From positions 1,240,001 through 1,304,000 of the forward strand of contig CAVTTP010000006.1 of the NCBI GenBank assembly GCA_963737705.1: DNA of 64,000 nucleotides. The letters are read 5' to 3'. Positions 25,002 to 33,020 of this stretch are shown here, piece after piece; position 1 is the stretch's first letter; each line of letters starts with the position of its first letter. The translations under genes were made by a program, and so were the position numbers. The DNA is from PALSA-607 sp963737705. GTDB taxonomy: Bacteria > Actinomycetota > Actinomycetes > Acidothermales > Acidothermaceae. The notes under the pieces are model-generated. The model was not told the DNA's origin. It searched no databases and saw only the letters and a list, made by a program, of their open reading frames with translations.

Positions 25002-25547
25002 ATGCGCTGGACGGTCCATGGTGAGCGGACGGTGTACGACAGCGACTGGGTGCGGCTGACCCTGGTCGACGTTGAGATCCCTGGGGAGAGCGGCCGGCGG
25101 TTCGAGCATCACGTCTTGCGGATGCCTCAGCCGGCGAGCGGTGTCGTCGTCCACGACGTCGAGCGCGGCGTGTTGTTGTTGTGGCGGCACCGGTTCGTCA
25201 CAGACACCTGGGGGTGGGAGATCCCGGCGGGCCGCGCCGAAGCTGGGGAGACTCCACGGCAAGCGGCGGCTCGGGAGGTGTTGGAGGAAACCGGCTGGCG
25301 GCCAGGGCCGTTGCGCGAGCTCGCCACCTACCATCCGAACAACGGCATGAGCGACTTGACGTTCCACCTCTTCATGGCCGACAGCGCGAGCTTGGTCGGA
25401 GCGCCGACAGACCCCAGCGAGTCCGAGCGCGTCGAGTGGGTACAACTTCCAGTCGTGCGCGACCTCGTCCGAAGCGGTGAGGTGCGCGACGGGCTAAGTC
25501 TCACTGCTCTGTCGATGGCTTTGCTTTTCGAATTGCCTGAGAAATAA
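25002..25547 (+). CDS. NUDIX hydrolase
   Basis: A 181-residue enzyme with a complete Nudix box GRAEAGETPRQAAAREVLEE followed by TGW (residues about 77-99), which binds the metal and pyrophosphate substrate. The N-terminal region (RTVYDSDWVRLTLVDVEIPG) resembles ADP-ribose pyrophosphatase-type Nudix proteins. It cleaves a nucleoside diphosphate linked to another moiety; the exact substrate is not predictable. ATG 25002 lies 25 bp from the divergent hisN start. The DUF2087 gene follows 9 bp after its stop. Confidence 0.88.
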   Translation: MRWTVHGERTVYDSDWVRLTLVDVEIPGESGRRFEHHVLRMPQPASGVVVHDVERGVLLLWRHRFVTDTWGWEIPAGRAEAGETPRQAAAREVLEETGWRPGPLRELATYHPNNGMSDLTFHLFMADSASLVGAPTDPSESERVEWVQLPVVRDLVRSGEVRDGLSLTALSMALLFELPEK

Positions 25548-25556
25548 GGAAATTCC

Positions 25557-26126
25557 GTGACTGCAGACGACGCGACACCCGACGCAGCCAGTGTGTTGGC
25601 GCTGCTCGTTGCTGGTGATCGGCTTCCGGTCGTCGCGGCCCTCGTTCTCGGCGCGCAAACGGTCGGCGACATTTCGCAGCGCACGGAGTTGCCTGCTCGC
25701 GACGTCCTGCGGGTGCTGACGAGGCTCGAGTCGGCGGGCCTCGCATCGGCTGATGGGCCGAACTGGACGTTGCACGTCGACGTGCTCCGCGAAGTGGTGA
25801 CCGGGCACTCTTGGCCGTCGGCGCAGCACACGTCGTCCGTCGAGATCGCCAATGAATCCCCGACGCGTGCCGCCGTGCTCCGCGCATTTTTCCGTGACGG
25901 CCGCCTCGTCCGACTGCCCGCTCAACGTACGAAGCGGCTGGTCGTGCTCGACACGCTCGCGCGCGAATTCGACCCGGGCGTTCGCTATCCCGAGCTCGAG
26001 GTCAACGAAAAGTTGACGGCCTATCACCCTGACTACGCCGCCTTGCGTCGGTATCTCGTCGAGGAGGACTTCCTGGCGCGCGAGAACGGCATCTACTGGC
26101 GGGCCGGCGGCGGCGTCGAGGTCTAG
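25557..26126 (+). CDS. DUF2087 domain-containing transcriptional regulator
   Basis: A 189-residue protein. The N-terminal 75 residues look like a winged helix (ISQRTELPARDVLRVLTRLE, LASADGPNWTLHV). The C-terminal 80 residues form a DUF2087 domain (RDGRLVRLPAQRTKRLVVLD; FDPGVRYPELEVNEKL; LRRYLVEEDFLARENGIYWR). Proteins with this pairing are annotated as regulators of the ArsR-like type. It starts with GTG 9 bp after the Nudix gene, so they are probably cotranscribed. It converges with rsgA, stop codons 4 bp apart. Ligand and targets are unknown. Confidence 0.8.
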   Translation: MTADDATPDAASVLALLVAGDRLPVVAALVLGAQTVGDISQRTELPARDVLRVLTRLESAGLASADGPNWTLHVDVLREVVTGHSWPSAQHTSSVEIANESPTRAAVLRAFFRDGRLVRLPAQRTKRLVVLDTLAREFDPGVRYPELEVNEKLTAYHPDYAALRRYLVEEDFLARENGIYWRAGGGVEV

Positions 26127-26130
26127 AGCC

Positions 26131-27162
26131 TCAGTCCAGATCCGGCTTGTCGCGGGCCGCGAGCAGTCTGCGCAGTGAGTCGAGGCGTGCCGGTTCGGCA
26201 TGACCGGCGGCAACCCAGTCATCGAGTGCGCACCTGGCTATCTCATCGCCGTCCTCATCGATGAGCGGCGCGCTTTCGTCGGGGGCAACGTGTTGGCAAC
26301 CGCGCGGGCACTCTGCAATGCCAGGCGCAAGATCGGGGAATGCCGCGACGACCCGATCGACGTCGACGTGCGCGAGTCCGAACGAGCGGATGCCGGGCGT
26401 GTCGATCACCCGGCCGCCTGCGGGGAGGTCAAGGACGATGGCCGACGTCGAGACGTGTCGACCGCGCCCGGTCACTGCATTGACGTCACCGGTTGCGCGG
26501 TCAGCGCCGGGCACGAGCGCGTTGATCAGGGTCGACTTTCCGACGCCGGAACTCCCGGCGAGAACGGTCACGCGGTCGCGCAGGACTTCTCGTAACTCGT
26601 CACTCGGTTCGCCACTGCGGGTGACGACGATGCGAAGTTCGAGCAGTGCGTAGGCCTCGATAAGCGGGGCCGGATCGGCGAGGTCGGCCTTGGTGAGTAT
26701 GAGCAACGGTTCTAGGCCGCCGTCGAACGCCGCGACCAGGTAACGATCGATGAGTCGTGGTTGCGGGTCGGGATTCGCGACCGCTGACACGATCGCCAAC
26801 TGTTCGGCATTGGCGACAATGATGCGTTCCATCGGATCGCCGTCGTCGGCGCTGCGGCGCAGCACCGACGTCCGCGGCTCGATGCGGATCAACCGCGCCA
26901 GCGTGTCGGTCGCCCCTGACACGTCGCCTACCAGTCCGACGTGGTCGCCAACGACAACCGACTTGCGGCCGAGTTCACGCGCTCGTACCGCAACGACTTC
27001 GTGGTCGTCGACCTCGCAGGTGAACCGTCCGCGATCGACGGCGAGTACGTATGCGGGAGTTGCCTCGTCATGGGCCGGACGCAATCGACTGCGCGGACGC
27101 GAGCTACGACCAGGCCGGACGCGGACGTCGTCCTCATCGAGATCGCTGGTCCGCCTGCTCAT
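26131..27162 (-). CDS. rsgA: Ribosome small-subunit GTPase RsgA
   Basis: A 343-residue circularly permuted GTPase that helps 30S ribosome maturation. An OB-fold region (YVLAVDRGRFTCEVDDHEVV) precedes the permuted motifs: G4 LTKADL, G1 GSSGVGKSTLINAL and G3 DTPGIRSFG. The C-terminal zinc knuckle is present as CPRGCQHVAPDESAPL and a further Cys about 20 residues on. ATG 27162 overlaps the aroA stop by 4 bp (ATGA), which decides the start and shows translational coupling. The aroA-rsgA pair upstream of a histidinol phosphatase is a conserved actinobacterial arrangement. Confidence 0.95.
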   Translation of the reverse strand: MSRRTSDLDEDDVRVRPGRSSRPRSRLRPAHDEATPAYVLAVDRGRFTCEVDDHEVVAVRARELGRKSVVVGDHVGLVGDVSGATDTLARLIRIEPRTSVLRRSADDGDPMERIIVANAEQLAIVSAVANPDPQPRLIDRYLVAAFDGGLEPLLILTKADLADPAPLIEAYALLELRIVVTRSGEPSDELREVLRDRVTVLAGSSGVGKSTLINALVPGADRATGDVNAVTGRGRHVSTSAIVLDLPAGGRVIDTPGIRSFGLAHVDVDRVVAAFPDLAPGIAECPRGCQHVAPDESAPLIDEDGDEIARCALDDWVAAGHAEPARLDSLRRLLAARDKPDLD

Positions 27163-28463
27163 ACGAGTAGGGACTCCCACAGGTTGACGAACGTCGGCAT
27201 CGTCTTCGCGGTGGTCGCGATGTTCTCGACGAGGACGCCCGGCACGACGAGGCCAAAGATCGCCGCGGTAGTCGCGAGACGGTGGTCGTCATAGGTGCCG
27301 AAAACCCCGCCATGTAGGGGTTTTGGTTTGATGATGAGGCCGTCGTCGGTCTCGGTCACATCGCCACCCAGGCCGTTGATCTCTTTCGCGAGCGCTGCCA
27401 GGCGGTCGGTCTCGTGGCCGCGGATGTGGCCGATGCCGCGCAACGTCGAGGTTCCGTCGGCGAAGCACGCGAGCGCGGCGATCGTCGGTGAGACTTCGGA
27501 GATCTCGCGTAGGTCAACGTCGACCGCGTGGATGGTCGAAGCGCCTTGCAGGGTCAGCCCGGTTTCATCGACGGTGACGGCTGCGCCCATGTAGGTGAGC
27601 AAGCCACGCAGTGCGTCGCCTGGTTGCGTGGTGTGCCGCGGCCAGTCGGCGACGTGAATGGAGCCGCCGGTCACCATTGCCGCCGCGAGAAACGGTGCGG
27701 CGTTCGACAGGTCGGGCTCGATCTCGACGATGCCACCCGCGATCGTCCCCGGTGTAACCCGCCACGCGTCGTGCTCGGTCGTATCGATCGCGATGCCGCG
27801 GTCTCGCAACATCGAGACCGTCATCGCGATGTGCGGCTCCGACGGCAACGCAGCGCCGCGATGGCGTATCACGATCTCGTCGTCCGCCTTAGGTGCGATC
27901 AGCAGCAACGCCGAGATGAATTGGCTCGACGTTGACGAGTCGATGGTGACGTCGCCACCGCGCACAGATCCGGTGCCGATGATGGCCAACGGGAGGGCGG
28001 CCCGCCCGTCGTCGTCGACGTTGACGTCGAGTTGCCGCAGGCCGTCAACGAGCGGCCGCAGCGGACGCTCGCGCGCCCGTGAATCGCCGTCGAACCGAAC
28101 GGTTCCAGAGGCCAGCGATGCGACTGCCACGGCGAAACGCGCCACCGTTCCGGCGAGCCCGCAGTCGATGTCGGCCGGACCGTGAAGTGCGGCTGGCGTG
28201 ACTGTCCAGTCATCGCCCGAATCATCGACCGCAGCACCGAGAGCGCGCAGGCCGCCAGCCATCAGGTTGGTGTCACGCGACCGCAAAGCACGGCGAATGA
28301 CCGTGGGCACCTCGGCCAGCGCAGCAACTGGCAGCGCCCGATTGGTCTGGGATTTCGAGCTCGGCAGCGCCACCGTCGCGTCAATGGGCCGGGCGGCTGT
28401 TGGCGCAGGCCACGGCGCATTCGCCGTCGATACGGCTCCGTCGCTCAGACCGGGTTGGCTCAC
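27159..28463 (-). CDS. aroA: 3-phosphoshikimate 1-carboxyvinyltransferase (EPSP synthase)
   Basis: A 434-residue enzyme of the shikimate pathway joining shikimate 3-phosphate and phosphoenolpyruvate. Visible substrate-binding segments are LPSSKSQTNRALP near the N-terminus, CGLAGTVARF, DSSTSSQFISALLL, HIRGHETDRLAAL and YDDHRLATTAAI. The start is uncertain: GTG 28463 gives the usual length and 33 bp to the divergent neighbour, whereas ATG 28487 would leave only 9 bp. The 3' end overlaps rsgA by 4 bp. In actinobacteria it is commonly near sigR, as here. Confidence 0.94.
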   Translation of the reverse strand: MSQPGLSDGAVSTANAPWPAPTAARPIDATVALPSSKSQTNRALPVAALAEVPTVIRRALRSRDTNLMAGGLRALGAAVDDSGDDWTVTPAALHGPADIDCGLAGTVARFAVAVASLASGTVRFDGDSRARERPLRPLVDGLRQLDVNVDDDGRAALPLAIIGTGSVRGGDVTIDSSTSSQFISALLLIAPKADDEIVIRHRGAALPSEPHIAMTVSMLRDRGIAIDTTEHDAWRVTPGTIAGGIVEIEPDLSNAAPFLAAAMVTGGSIHVADWPRHTTQPGDALRGLLTYMGAAVTVDETGLTLQGASTIHAVDVDLREISEVSPTIAALACFADGTSTLRGIGHIRGHETDRLAALAKEINGLGGDVTETDDGLIIKPKPLHGGVFGTYDDHRLATTAAIFGLVVPGVLVENIATTAKTMPTFVNLWESLLV

Positions 28464-28496
28464 ACACAGACGGTACCGGGGTGGCATCCTGGCCGG

Positions 28497-29312
28497 ATGT
28501 GCGGACGCTACGCCACAGCCCGGGACCCGGCTGACCTGATCGAGGAGTTCGGAGTCGATCGGGCCGTTCTCGAGGAGCGGTTCGCAGCCGACGGCAGCCC
28601 GGAACTTGGGTTGCCGCCCAACTACAACGTCGCGCCGACCGACGAGGTCTACGCAGTTGTCGAGCGTCTCGATAAGCAACAGCCGACGGCTCCGCCACAA
28701 CGCCAGCTGCGCGTCGTCCGTTGGGGCCTGGTGCCGTCGTGGGCGAAGGACCGCAAGATCGCGAGCAAGCTCATCAACGCGAGAGTCGAAACGCTGACCG
28801 AGAAACCCGCCTTCCGGAAGGCCTTCGCAGTGCGTCGGTGCCTGTTGCCCGCCGACGGCTATTACGAGTGGTACAGCGACGATACGACCGAGAGCGCGTC
28901 GGACAAGCCGGGCGGCAAGCGACCCAAGCAGCCGTACTTCATCAGGGGTCGTGGCGGTGGCATGCTGCCGATGGCCGGGCTGTACGAGTTCTGGAAAGAC
29001 CCCGCTGCCGAGCCGGACGCCGATCCGTGGCTGTGGTCGGCGACGGTGATCACCACCGAGGCAACCGATGACGTCGGGCGCATTCACGACCGGATGCCGA
29101 TGTTGATCGAGCCGCAGAACTGGGCGCGCTGGCTCGATCCGCGCGAGGACGACACCGCCGCGATCGTCCAGCTGTTGATCCCGGCCGCGGCGGGCCGCCT
29201 GGAGGCATATCCGGTGTCGCCAGAGGTCAACGACGTGCGAAACGACGGCCCGCAGCTGATCGAGCCCATATCGGTCGGTCACGATGCGGTGAAGGCACCT
29301 TCGGATGGGTAG
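28497..29312 (+). CDS. SOS response-associated peptidase (YedK/HMCES family)
   Basis: A 271-residue protein that crosslinks to abasic sites in single-stranded DNA through its N-terminal cysteine. Sequence begins MCGRYA, so Cys2 becomes the N-terminus after Met removal. The other active-site residues are present: Asn in KLINARVET, Glu in YYEWY and His in IHDRMP. A 20-residue insertion (DDTTESASDKPGGKRPK) sits just after the Glu. Many family members lie near DNA-repair genes; here it is divergent from aroA and followed by the DksA-like gene. There is no visible LexA box in the short promoter gap. Confidence 0.93.
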   Translation: MCGRYATARDPADLIEEFGVDRAVLEERFAADGSPELGLPPNYNVAPTDEVYAVVERLDKQQPTAPPQRQLRVVRWGLVPSWAKDRKIASKLINARVETLTEKPAFRKAFAVRRCLLPADGYYEWYSDDTTESASDKPGGKRPKQPYFIRGRGGGMLPMAGLYEFWKDPAAEPDADPWLWSATVITTEATDDVGRIHDRMPMLIEPQNWARWLDPREDDTAAIVQLLIPAAAGRLEAYPVSPEVNDVRNDGPQLIEPISVGHDAVKAPSDG

Positions 29313-29348
29313 AGGGAGCAGATACACAACACCCACGAGGGGATATCG

Positions 29349-29705
29349 ATGGCTTCCACAGTGCCTTCGCAGGCGCAGACTCGATCACGGCTCGAGGCGA
29401 TGGTGGCCGAGCTCGACCGATCGGTCGCTACGTTGCGCGTCGAACCGCCGGACCCGGACGACGGCGGCACACCCGGCGACGCGGATGCCGGTGGTGACCT
29501 CGCCGATAACGCGCGTTCGGCCGCGGTGGTCGAGGCCGCCGAGGAACAGCGCGCACACGTGCAAGATGCCTTGCACCGGCTCGATGAAGGCACGTATGGG
29601 CGATGTGTCGACTGCGGGGAAGAATTGTCGGCGGCGCGCCTCGAAGCCAAGCCCGAAGCTGCGCGGTGCGTGACGTGCCAGGGAAAGGCCGAGAGCGCTC
29701 GCTAG
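29349..29705 (+). CDS. DksA/TraR-type C4 zinc-finger protein
   Basis: A 118-residue protein with a coiled-coil-like N-terminal half (RSRLEAMVAELDRSVATL), an acidic linker and a C-terminal four-cysteine zinc finger CVDCGEELSAARLEA...CVTC preceded by LDEGTYGR, the classical DksA/TraR signature. Such proteins reach into the RNA polymerase secondary channel, though small actinobacterial members have not been assigned a fixed role. The acidic DPDDGG tip may differ from the DxxDxA tip of DksA. ATG 29349 follows the YedK gene by 36 bp. Confidence 0.87.
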   Translation: MASTVPSQAQTRSRLEAMVAELDRSVATLRVEPPDPDDGGTPGDADAGGDLADNARSAAVVEAAEEQRAHVQDALHRLDEGTYGRCVDCGEELSAARLEAKPEAARCVTCQGKAESAR

Positions 29706-29710
29706 TCGCC

Positions 29711-30319
29711 ATGGAAACCCCGGTCGGCCCGGCGGACGCGGAACTGGCCCAGCCCGTCGGTGCCCCGATGGGGTTGTTGGTTCTCGGGCACGGAGCGGGC
29801 GGCAGCATCGAATCACCGGATCTACGCGCGGTAACTGCTGCCGCACTCGACGCCGGCATCGCGGTCGCCCGCGTGCGGCAGCCATATTTGGTGGCCGGGC
29901 GACGGGCGGCGGCGCCGGCAGCCCAGCTCGATGTCGCGTGGACCGCGGTGGTCGAGCAGCTAGGCGCGTTGCTTCGAACGCAGTGGCCCGACCTGCGCCT
30001 GGCCGTGGGTGGCCGCAGCAGTGGCGCCCGCGTCGCCTGCCGGACGGCGGGTGCGACCGGCGCCGTTGGCATCCTCGCGCTCGCTTTTCCCCTGCATCCG
30101 CCGGGACGTCCGGAGAAGTCGCGAGCCCCCGAGCTCGAAGTCGACGTGCCGCTCTTGGTCCTCCAAGGGGCGCGCGACCCGTTCGGCGGACCGGAGCAAT
30201 TCCCTGCGGAGGTCGAGGTGCATGAGGTGGCTGGCGCGGATCACCGGCTGGCGGGCCCTGCGCTGGCCGCCGCCGTGAGCGTCGCAGTCGACTGGCTGTC
30301 GGCCACCCTCAAAGCCTAG
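29711..30319 (+). CDS. Alpha/beta hydrolase, KANL3/Tex30-like family
   Basis: A 202-residue small alpha/beta-hydrolase. The oxyanion strand LLVLGHGAGGSIESPDL, the nucleophile elbow LAVGGRSSGARVA (GRSSG), an acidic residue in QGARDPFGG and the terminal GADHRL supply a plausible Ser-Asp-His triad. This compact type is annotated as KANL3/Tex30-like or dienelactone hydrolase-like; the substrate is unknown. ATG 29711 lies 5 bp after the preceding stop, so it is cotranscribed with the DksA-like gene. Its 3' end touches the SigR promoter. Confidence 0.8.
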   Translation: METPVGPADAELAQPVGAPMGLLVLGHGAGGSIESPDLRAVTAAALDAGIAVARVRQPYLVAGRRAAAPAAQLDVAWTAVVEQLGALLRTQWPDLRLAVGGRSSGARVACRTAGATGAVGILALAFPLHPPGRPEKSRAPELEVDVPLLVLQGARDPFGGPEQFPAEVEVHEVAGADHRLAGPALAAAVSVAVDWLSATLKA

Positions 30320-30344
30320 GGAATCGAGCCCCGGTAGCTCACGT
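30319..30344 (+). promoter_or_regulatory. SigR-type promoter (GGAAT-N18-GTT)
   Basis: GGAAT at 30319-30323 and GTT at 30342-30344 are separated by exactly 18 bp, the consensus of the redox sigma factor SigR/SigH. It lies immediately upstream of sigR, which is known to autoregulate in Streptomyces and mycobacteria. Transcription would start near 30350, leaving a leader of about 150-200 nt before the likely start codon. Confidence 0.85.
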
Positions 30345-30520
30345 TGTCACTTGTCGACGTCGATTCATCCCACATCCGAGAGCCGAAGGGTGGCGCCCAC
30401 GTGCACACAGCGCACGAACCCACCACGCGTGAGAACTCTCCGCTGCGATGGCCGCAGTGGCCCGTACCGCAGGAGACGCCGACCGACAGGTCGGGCGGCA
30501 TGAGCCGACCGGTAGTGTCG

Positions 30521-31234
30521 ATGAGCGACCCCGCAGGGTCGGCACGCGAGCGGGTGATCGGGAAAGCACAGGGAGCGCGGTCTTTGGCCACCGTCGAGGA
30601 ATCGACCGACGAGCGCAGCGCGCGCTTCGAGCAAAGCGCGATGCCCTTCCTCGACCAGCTCTATTCGGCTGCGTTGCGCATGACGCGCAACCCCTCTGAT
30701 GCCGAGGATCTCGTCCAGGAGACCTTCGCCAAGGCGTTCGCCGCCTTCCACCAGTTCGAAGAGGGCACCAACCTCAAGGCGTGGCTGTACCGGATCCTGA
30801 CGAACACCTTCATCAACAGCTACCGCAAGAAGCAGCGTGAGCCCAAGCAGACAGGCGGCGATGAGCTCGAGGACTGGCAGCTTGCTCGGTCGGCCGAGCA
30901 CACGTCGTCCGGCCTGCGTTCTGCCGAGACTGAGGCTCTCGATCACCTGCCGGACTCCGACGTGAAAGAGGCCCTGCAGGCCCTTCCCGAAGAGTTCCGC
31001 GTCGCGGTGTACTTGGCGGACGTCGAGGGCTTCGCCTACAAGGAGATCGCCGACATCATGGGCACACCCATTGGCACGGTGATGTCGAGATTGCACCGCG
31101 GGCGGCGCGCGTTGCGGGCATCCTTGGAGGACTACGCCCGCGAGCGTGGCGTCGTGCGCGGCCCCATCCAGGAGGTCGGTGTCGTCGGCGCGACAGGCGC
31201 AGGCAGTGCTGTCGAGGGCGGCGAGGAACGATGA
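30521..31234 (+). CDS. sigR: ECF sigma factor SigR (redox stress)
   Basis: The sigma factor for the thiol-oxidative stress regulon. Region 2 (FLDQLYSAALRMTRNPSDAE, DLVQETFAKAF) and region 4 (FAYKEIADIMGTPIGTVMSR) are near-identical to Streptomyces SigR. The frame is open far upstream, and several starts are possible: TTG 30584 with GGGAG at good spacing (217 residues), GTG 30554, ATG 30521 (237, listed), ATG 30500 and GTG 30401. Longer forms would resemble the unstable induced SigR' isoform of Streptomyces. The stop overlaps rsrA by 4 bp. Confidence 0.93.
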   Translation: MSDPAGSARERVIGKAQGARSLATVEESTDERSARFEQSAMPFLDQLYSAALRMTRNPSDAEDLVQETFAKAFAAFHQFEEGTNLKAWLYRILTNTFINSYRKKQREPKQTGGDELEDWQLARSAEHTSSGLRSAETEALDHLPDSDVKEALQALPEEFRVAVYLADVEGFAYKEIADIMGTPIGTVMSRLHRGRRALRASLEDYARERGVVRGPIQEVGVVGATGAGSAVEGGEER

Positions 31235-31542
31235 GCTGCGGCAAGCACCACGAGACTCCGTGTACGGAGGTCCTCGATCAGGTCTACATGTATCTCGACG
31301 GCGAGGCTGATGCCGCCGAGTGCGCGAAGATCCGCCTTCACCTTGAGGAGTGCGGGCCGTGCCTGCGCCAGTACGACCTCGACCAGGTCGTCAAAGCTCT
31401 GGTCGCACGCACGTGCGGTTGCGATCTCGCTTCTGATGAATTGCGCGGCAAGGTTCTCGCGCGCATCCGCCAGGTCCAGATCGAGATTTCACAGGGTGGC
31501 GTGGAGACGGTCGAGGTTACGCAGACCCTCTACCGCGACTAA
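31231..31542 (+). CDS. rsrA: Anti-sigma factor RsrA (mycothiol system)
   Basis: A 103-residue zinc-binding anti-sigma factor that holds SigR inactive until its thiols are oxidised. The ZAS motif HLEECGPC (H-x3-C-x2-C) is present, with N-terminal Cys3 and Cys11 (MSCGKHHETPC) at the same positions as in Streptomyces RsrA, where one supplies the redox-active ligand; a later CGC adds further Cys. ATG 31231 overlaps the sigR stop (ATGA), giving coupled translation. A tandem repeat begins 5 bp after its stop codon. Confidence 0.96.
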   Translation: MSCGKHHETPCTEVLDQVYMYLDGEADAAECAKIRLHLEECGPCLRQYDLDQVVKALVARTCGCDLASDELRGKVLARIRQVQIEISQGGVETVEVTQTLYRD

Positions 31543-31546
31543 CTAC

Positions 31547-31664
31547 CCTGCCAACCTGCGGTACCGATCAGCCTGCCAACCTTCGGTACCGATCAGCCTG
31601 CCAACCTTCGGTACCGATCAGCCTGCCAACCTGCGGTACCGATCAGCCTGCCAACCTTCGGTTG
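31547..31664. repeat. 25-bp tandem repeat, 4.7 copies
   Basis: Unit CCTGCCAACC(T/G)(T/G) followed by CGGTACCGATCAG, with copies starting at 31547, 31572, 31597, 31622 and a partial one at 31647. The copies differ only at the TGCGG/TTCGG position. Each contains the palindrome GGTACC. It fills the gap between converging rsrA and the next leftward gene and covers that gene's last codons and stop. Confidence 0.95.
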
Positions 31665-32332
31665 AGTGCGTCCAGAACGGCCCGCGCGACGGCGTCCGCT
31701 TCATCGCTTCGCACCAACGCCGATCCGGTCAACACGAGTTCGCCGATGCCAGGGACCGCGACCTGTACAACGCACGCTGCCATCCGGCGGTTGCCCATCG
31801 TCGAGACGGTGACGAATTCCACCTCTGCAGGCAATCCGAGTAACTCACTGACGGCGTCGAGCGTCGCACGTGCGATCAGCGTGTGTCGGTGACTCATCGT
31901 TGAGGGTCCGATAGAGCGGCCGTCGTAAGTAGCGTCACCGGTTCGGACGACGACAGACGCGTCGGCCTCCGAGCCCGCGGTTCTAATGGTGATCGCGGCA
32001 ATGACAGGACGAGGCAACGTGTCGATCGCCGGCGGCGTGTCAGGCATCCGGATGATCGTGTGCAGGTTGTCGTCGGTCTGCACGCCGTCGATGTCGTCGT
32101 CGAACTGCACGACGCTGACAATGCGGTGGTCGATGTCGATGTCGTAACCCGCCATCGCGAGCGACTGCACGTCGCGCACAACTTGCTTGGCGCCCTTGCT
32201 GCGGCTAGCCACGATGTGGATCTCAGTTGGCACGGCGTCTGGCCCTGTGACCACACTTGCGGCCCGGATGCCAGGTACTTGGCGTAGGGCTTCCTCGAGC
32301 TCAGGCAATAGGCGCAGAGTGGGCATGGTCAC
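31643..32332 (-). CDS. Uncharacterised protein (229 residues)
   Basis: A soluble protein without signal peptide. The sequence has two similar-looking parts: an N-terminal segment (PELEEALRQVPGIRAASVVT, HRIVSVVQFDD) and a C-terminal segment (TLIARATLDAVSELLGLPAE, TVSTMGNRRMAACVVQVAVP) that reads like an alpha/beta dsRBD-like or ACT-like fold. I do not recognise the family. It overlaps the upstream gene by about 30 bp and is probably translated together with it. Its stop codon lies inside the 25-bp tandem repeat, so the last residues RLAG are repeat-encoded. GTG 32332 and ATG 32326 are both possible starts. Confidence 0.75.
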   Translation of the reverse strand: MTMPTLRLLPELEEALRQVPGIRAASVVTGPDAVPTEIHIVASRSKGAKQVVRDVQSLAMAGYDIDIDHRIVSVVQFDDDIDGVQTDDNLHTIIRMPDTPPAIDTLPRPVIAAITIRTAGSEADASVVVRTGDATYDGRSIGPSTMSHRHTLIARATLDAVSELLGLPAEVEFVTVSTMGNRRMAACVVQVAVPGIGELVLTGSALVRSDEADAVARAVLDALNRRLAG

Positions 32333-33020
32333 CGCGGTCCCTTCCGTGTGAAGACGCGTTCTGGTGGGAGGGGACGTCGAACGGCAAACCTGGGTCCGGT
32401 GGTCCTGGGTTCAGCGGTGGAGCAGTGGCGCGCAGCGCTTCGCGGACCGCCTGCTGAATCTCCCTCGCCGAACGTCGTCGCGTCGCCGGATCGGGAATCG
32501 TGATGACCCGCGAGGGTCGCGGTGGCTCCGCAGGGACTTCCGGGACGGCGCCCGGCTCTGTTACGGCGGCCGGTTCTGTTACGGCGGCGGGTTCTGTTAC
32601 GGCGGCCGGTTCCGGTAGAACGGCTGGTTCTGGCAGGACGAGCTGAGCTTGCTGCCACGAAGCCGCCGACTCGTCGCTCTCGATCGAGGCCCTCTTGTCA
32701 GCATCGGAGCGAGTTGCGAGCACGGTCGGCAGCACGCTGTTTGCGTAGCCCTCGACCTCACGTACCGAAGCGCGCTGCCACCAGCGCAATGTGCGCGCGG
32801 TCGCGATATCGAGCCGGTTCGCCGCGAGTGCCGCAGCTACCTCGGCGTCAAAACGGGTGCTCGCATAATCAGTGCGGACGCCGAGCAGTGCCGCGACGAG
32901 CGCGGTGTAGCGATCAACGGTGCGGGAGTCGGCAGCGGTTGTGGGCAGGGGAGCGTCAGCGGCTGCCGCGTTCGCCGCTTGGCCCGTCGGGTCAGCCGCG
33001 GGACCGCTCGGGTCGCCCAT
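32301..33020 (-). CDS. Uncharacterised protein with Pro/Glu/Ala-Thr repeats
   Basis: A 239-residue protein. Residues about 20-110 look structured and helical (VDRYTALVAALLGVRTDYAS; ALAANRLDIATARTLRWWQR). The middle is a low-complexity stretch (EPAAVTEPAAVTEPAAVTEP) derived from three 18-bp DNA units at 32554-32607. The C-terminus is again ordered (RRSAREIQQAVREALRA) and then Pro/His-rich. ATG 33020 is chosen; a TTG 15 bp upstream is possible. It forms an operon with the gene at 31643. I do not recognise the family. Position next to sigR-rsrA is the only hint to function. Confidence 0.7.
   Translation of the reverse strand: MGDPSGPAADPTGQAANAAAADAPLPTTAADSRTVDRYTALVAALLGVRTDYASTRFDAEVAAALAANRLDIATARTLRWWQRASVREVEGYANSVLPTVLATRSDADKRASIESDESAASWQQAQLVLPEPAVLPEPAAVTEPAAVTEPAAVTEPGAVPEVPAEPPRPSRVITIPDPATRRRSAREIQQAVREALRATAPPLNPGPPDPGLPFDVPSHQNASSHGRDRGDHAHSAPIA
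32554..32607. repeat. 18-bp tandem repeat, 3 copies, in frame
   Basis: Three near-identical units of GGTTCTGTTACGGCGGCC start at 32554, 32572 and 32590. They encode the hexapeptide repeat (A-A-V-T-E-P) of the overlapping leftward gene, so copy number changes keep the frame. Confidence 0.9.

Noticed and set aside
31547..31664. CRISPR array
   Set aside because: Units of 25 bp follow directly without spacers and no cas gene is near; it is a plain tandem repeat.
31310..31843. 177-codon rightward frame through the tandem repeat
   Set aside because: Overlaps rsrA in another frame and gains its length only from repeat units that lack stops.
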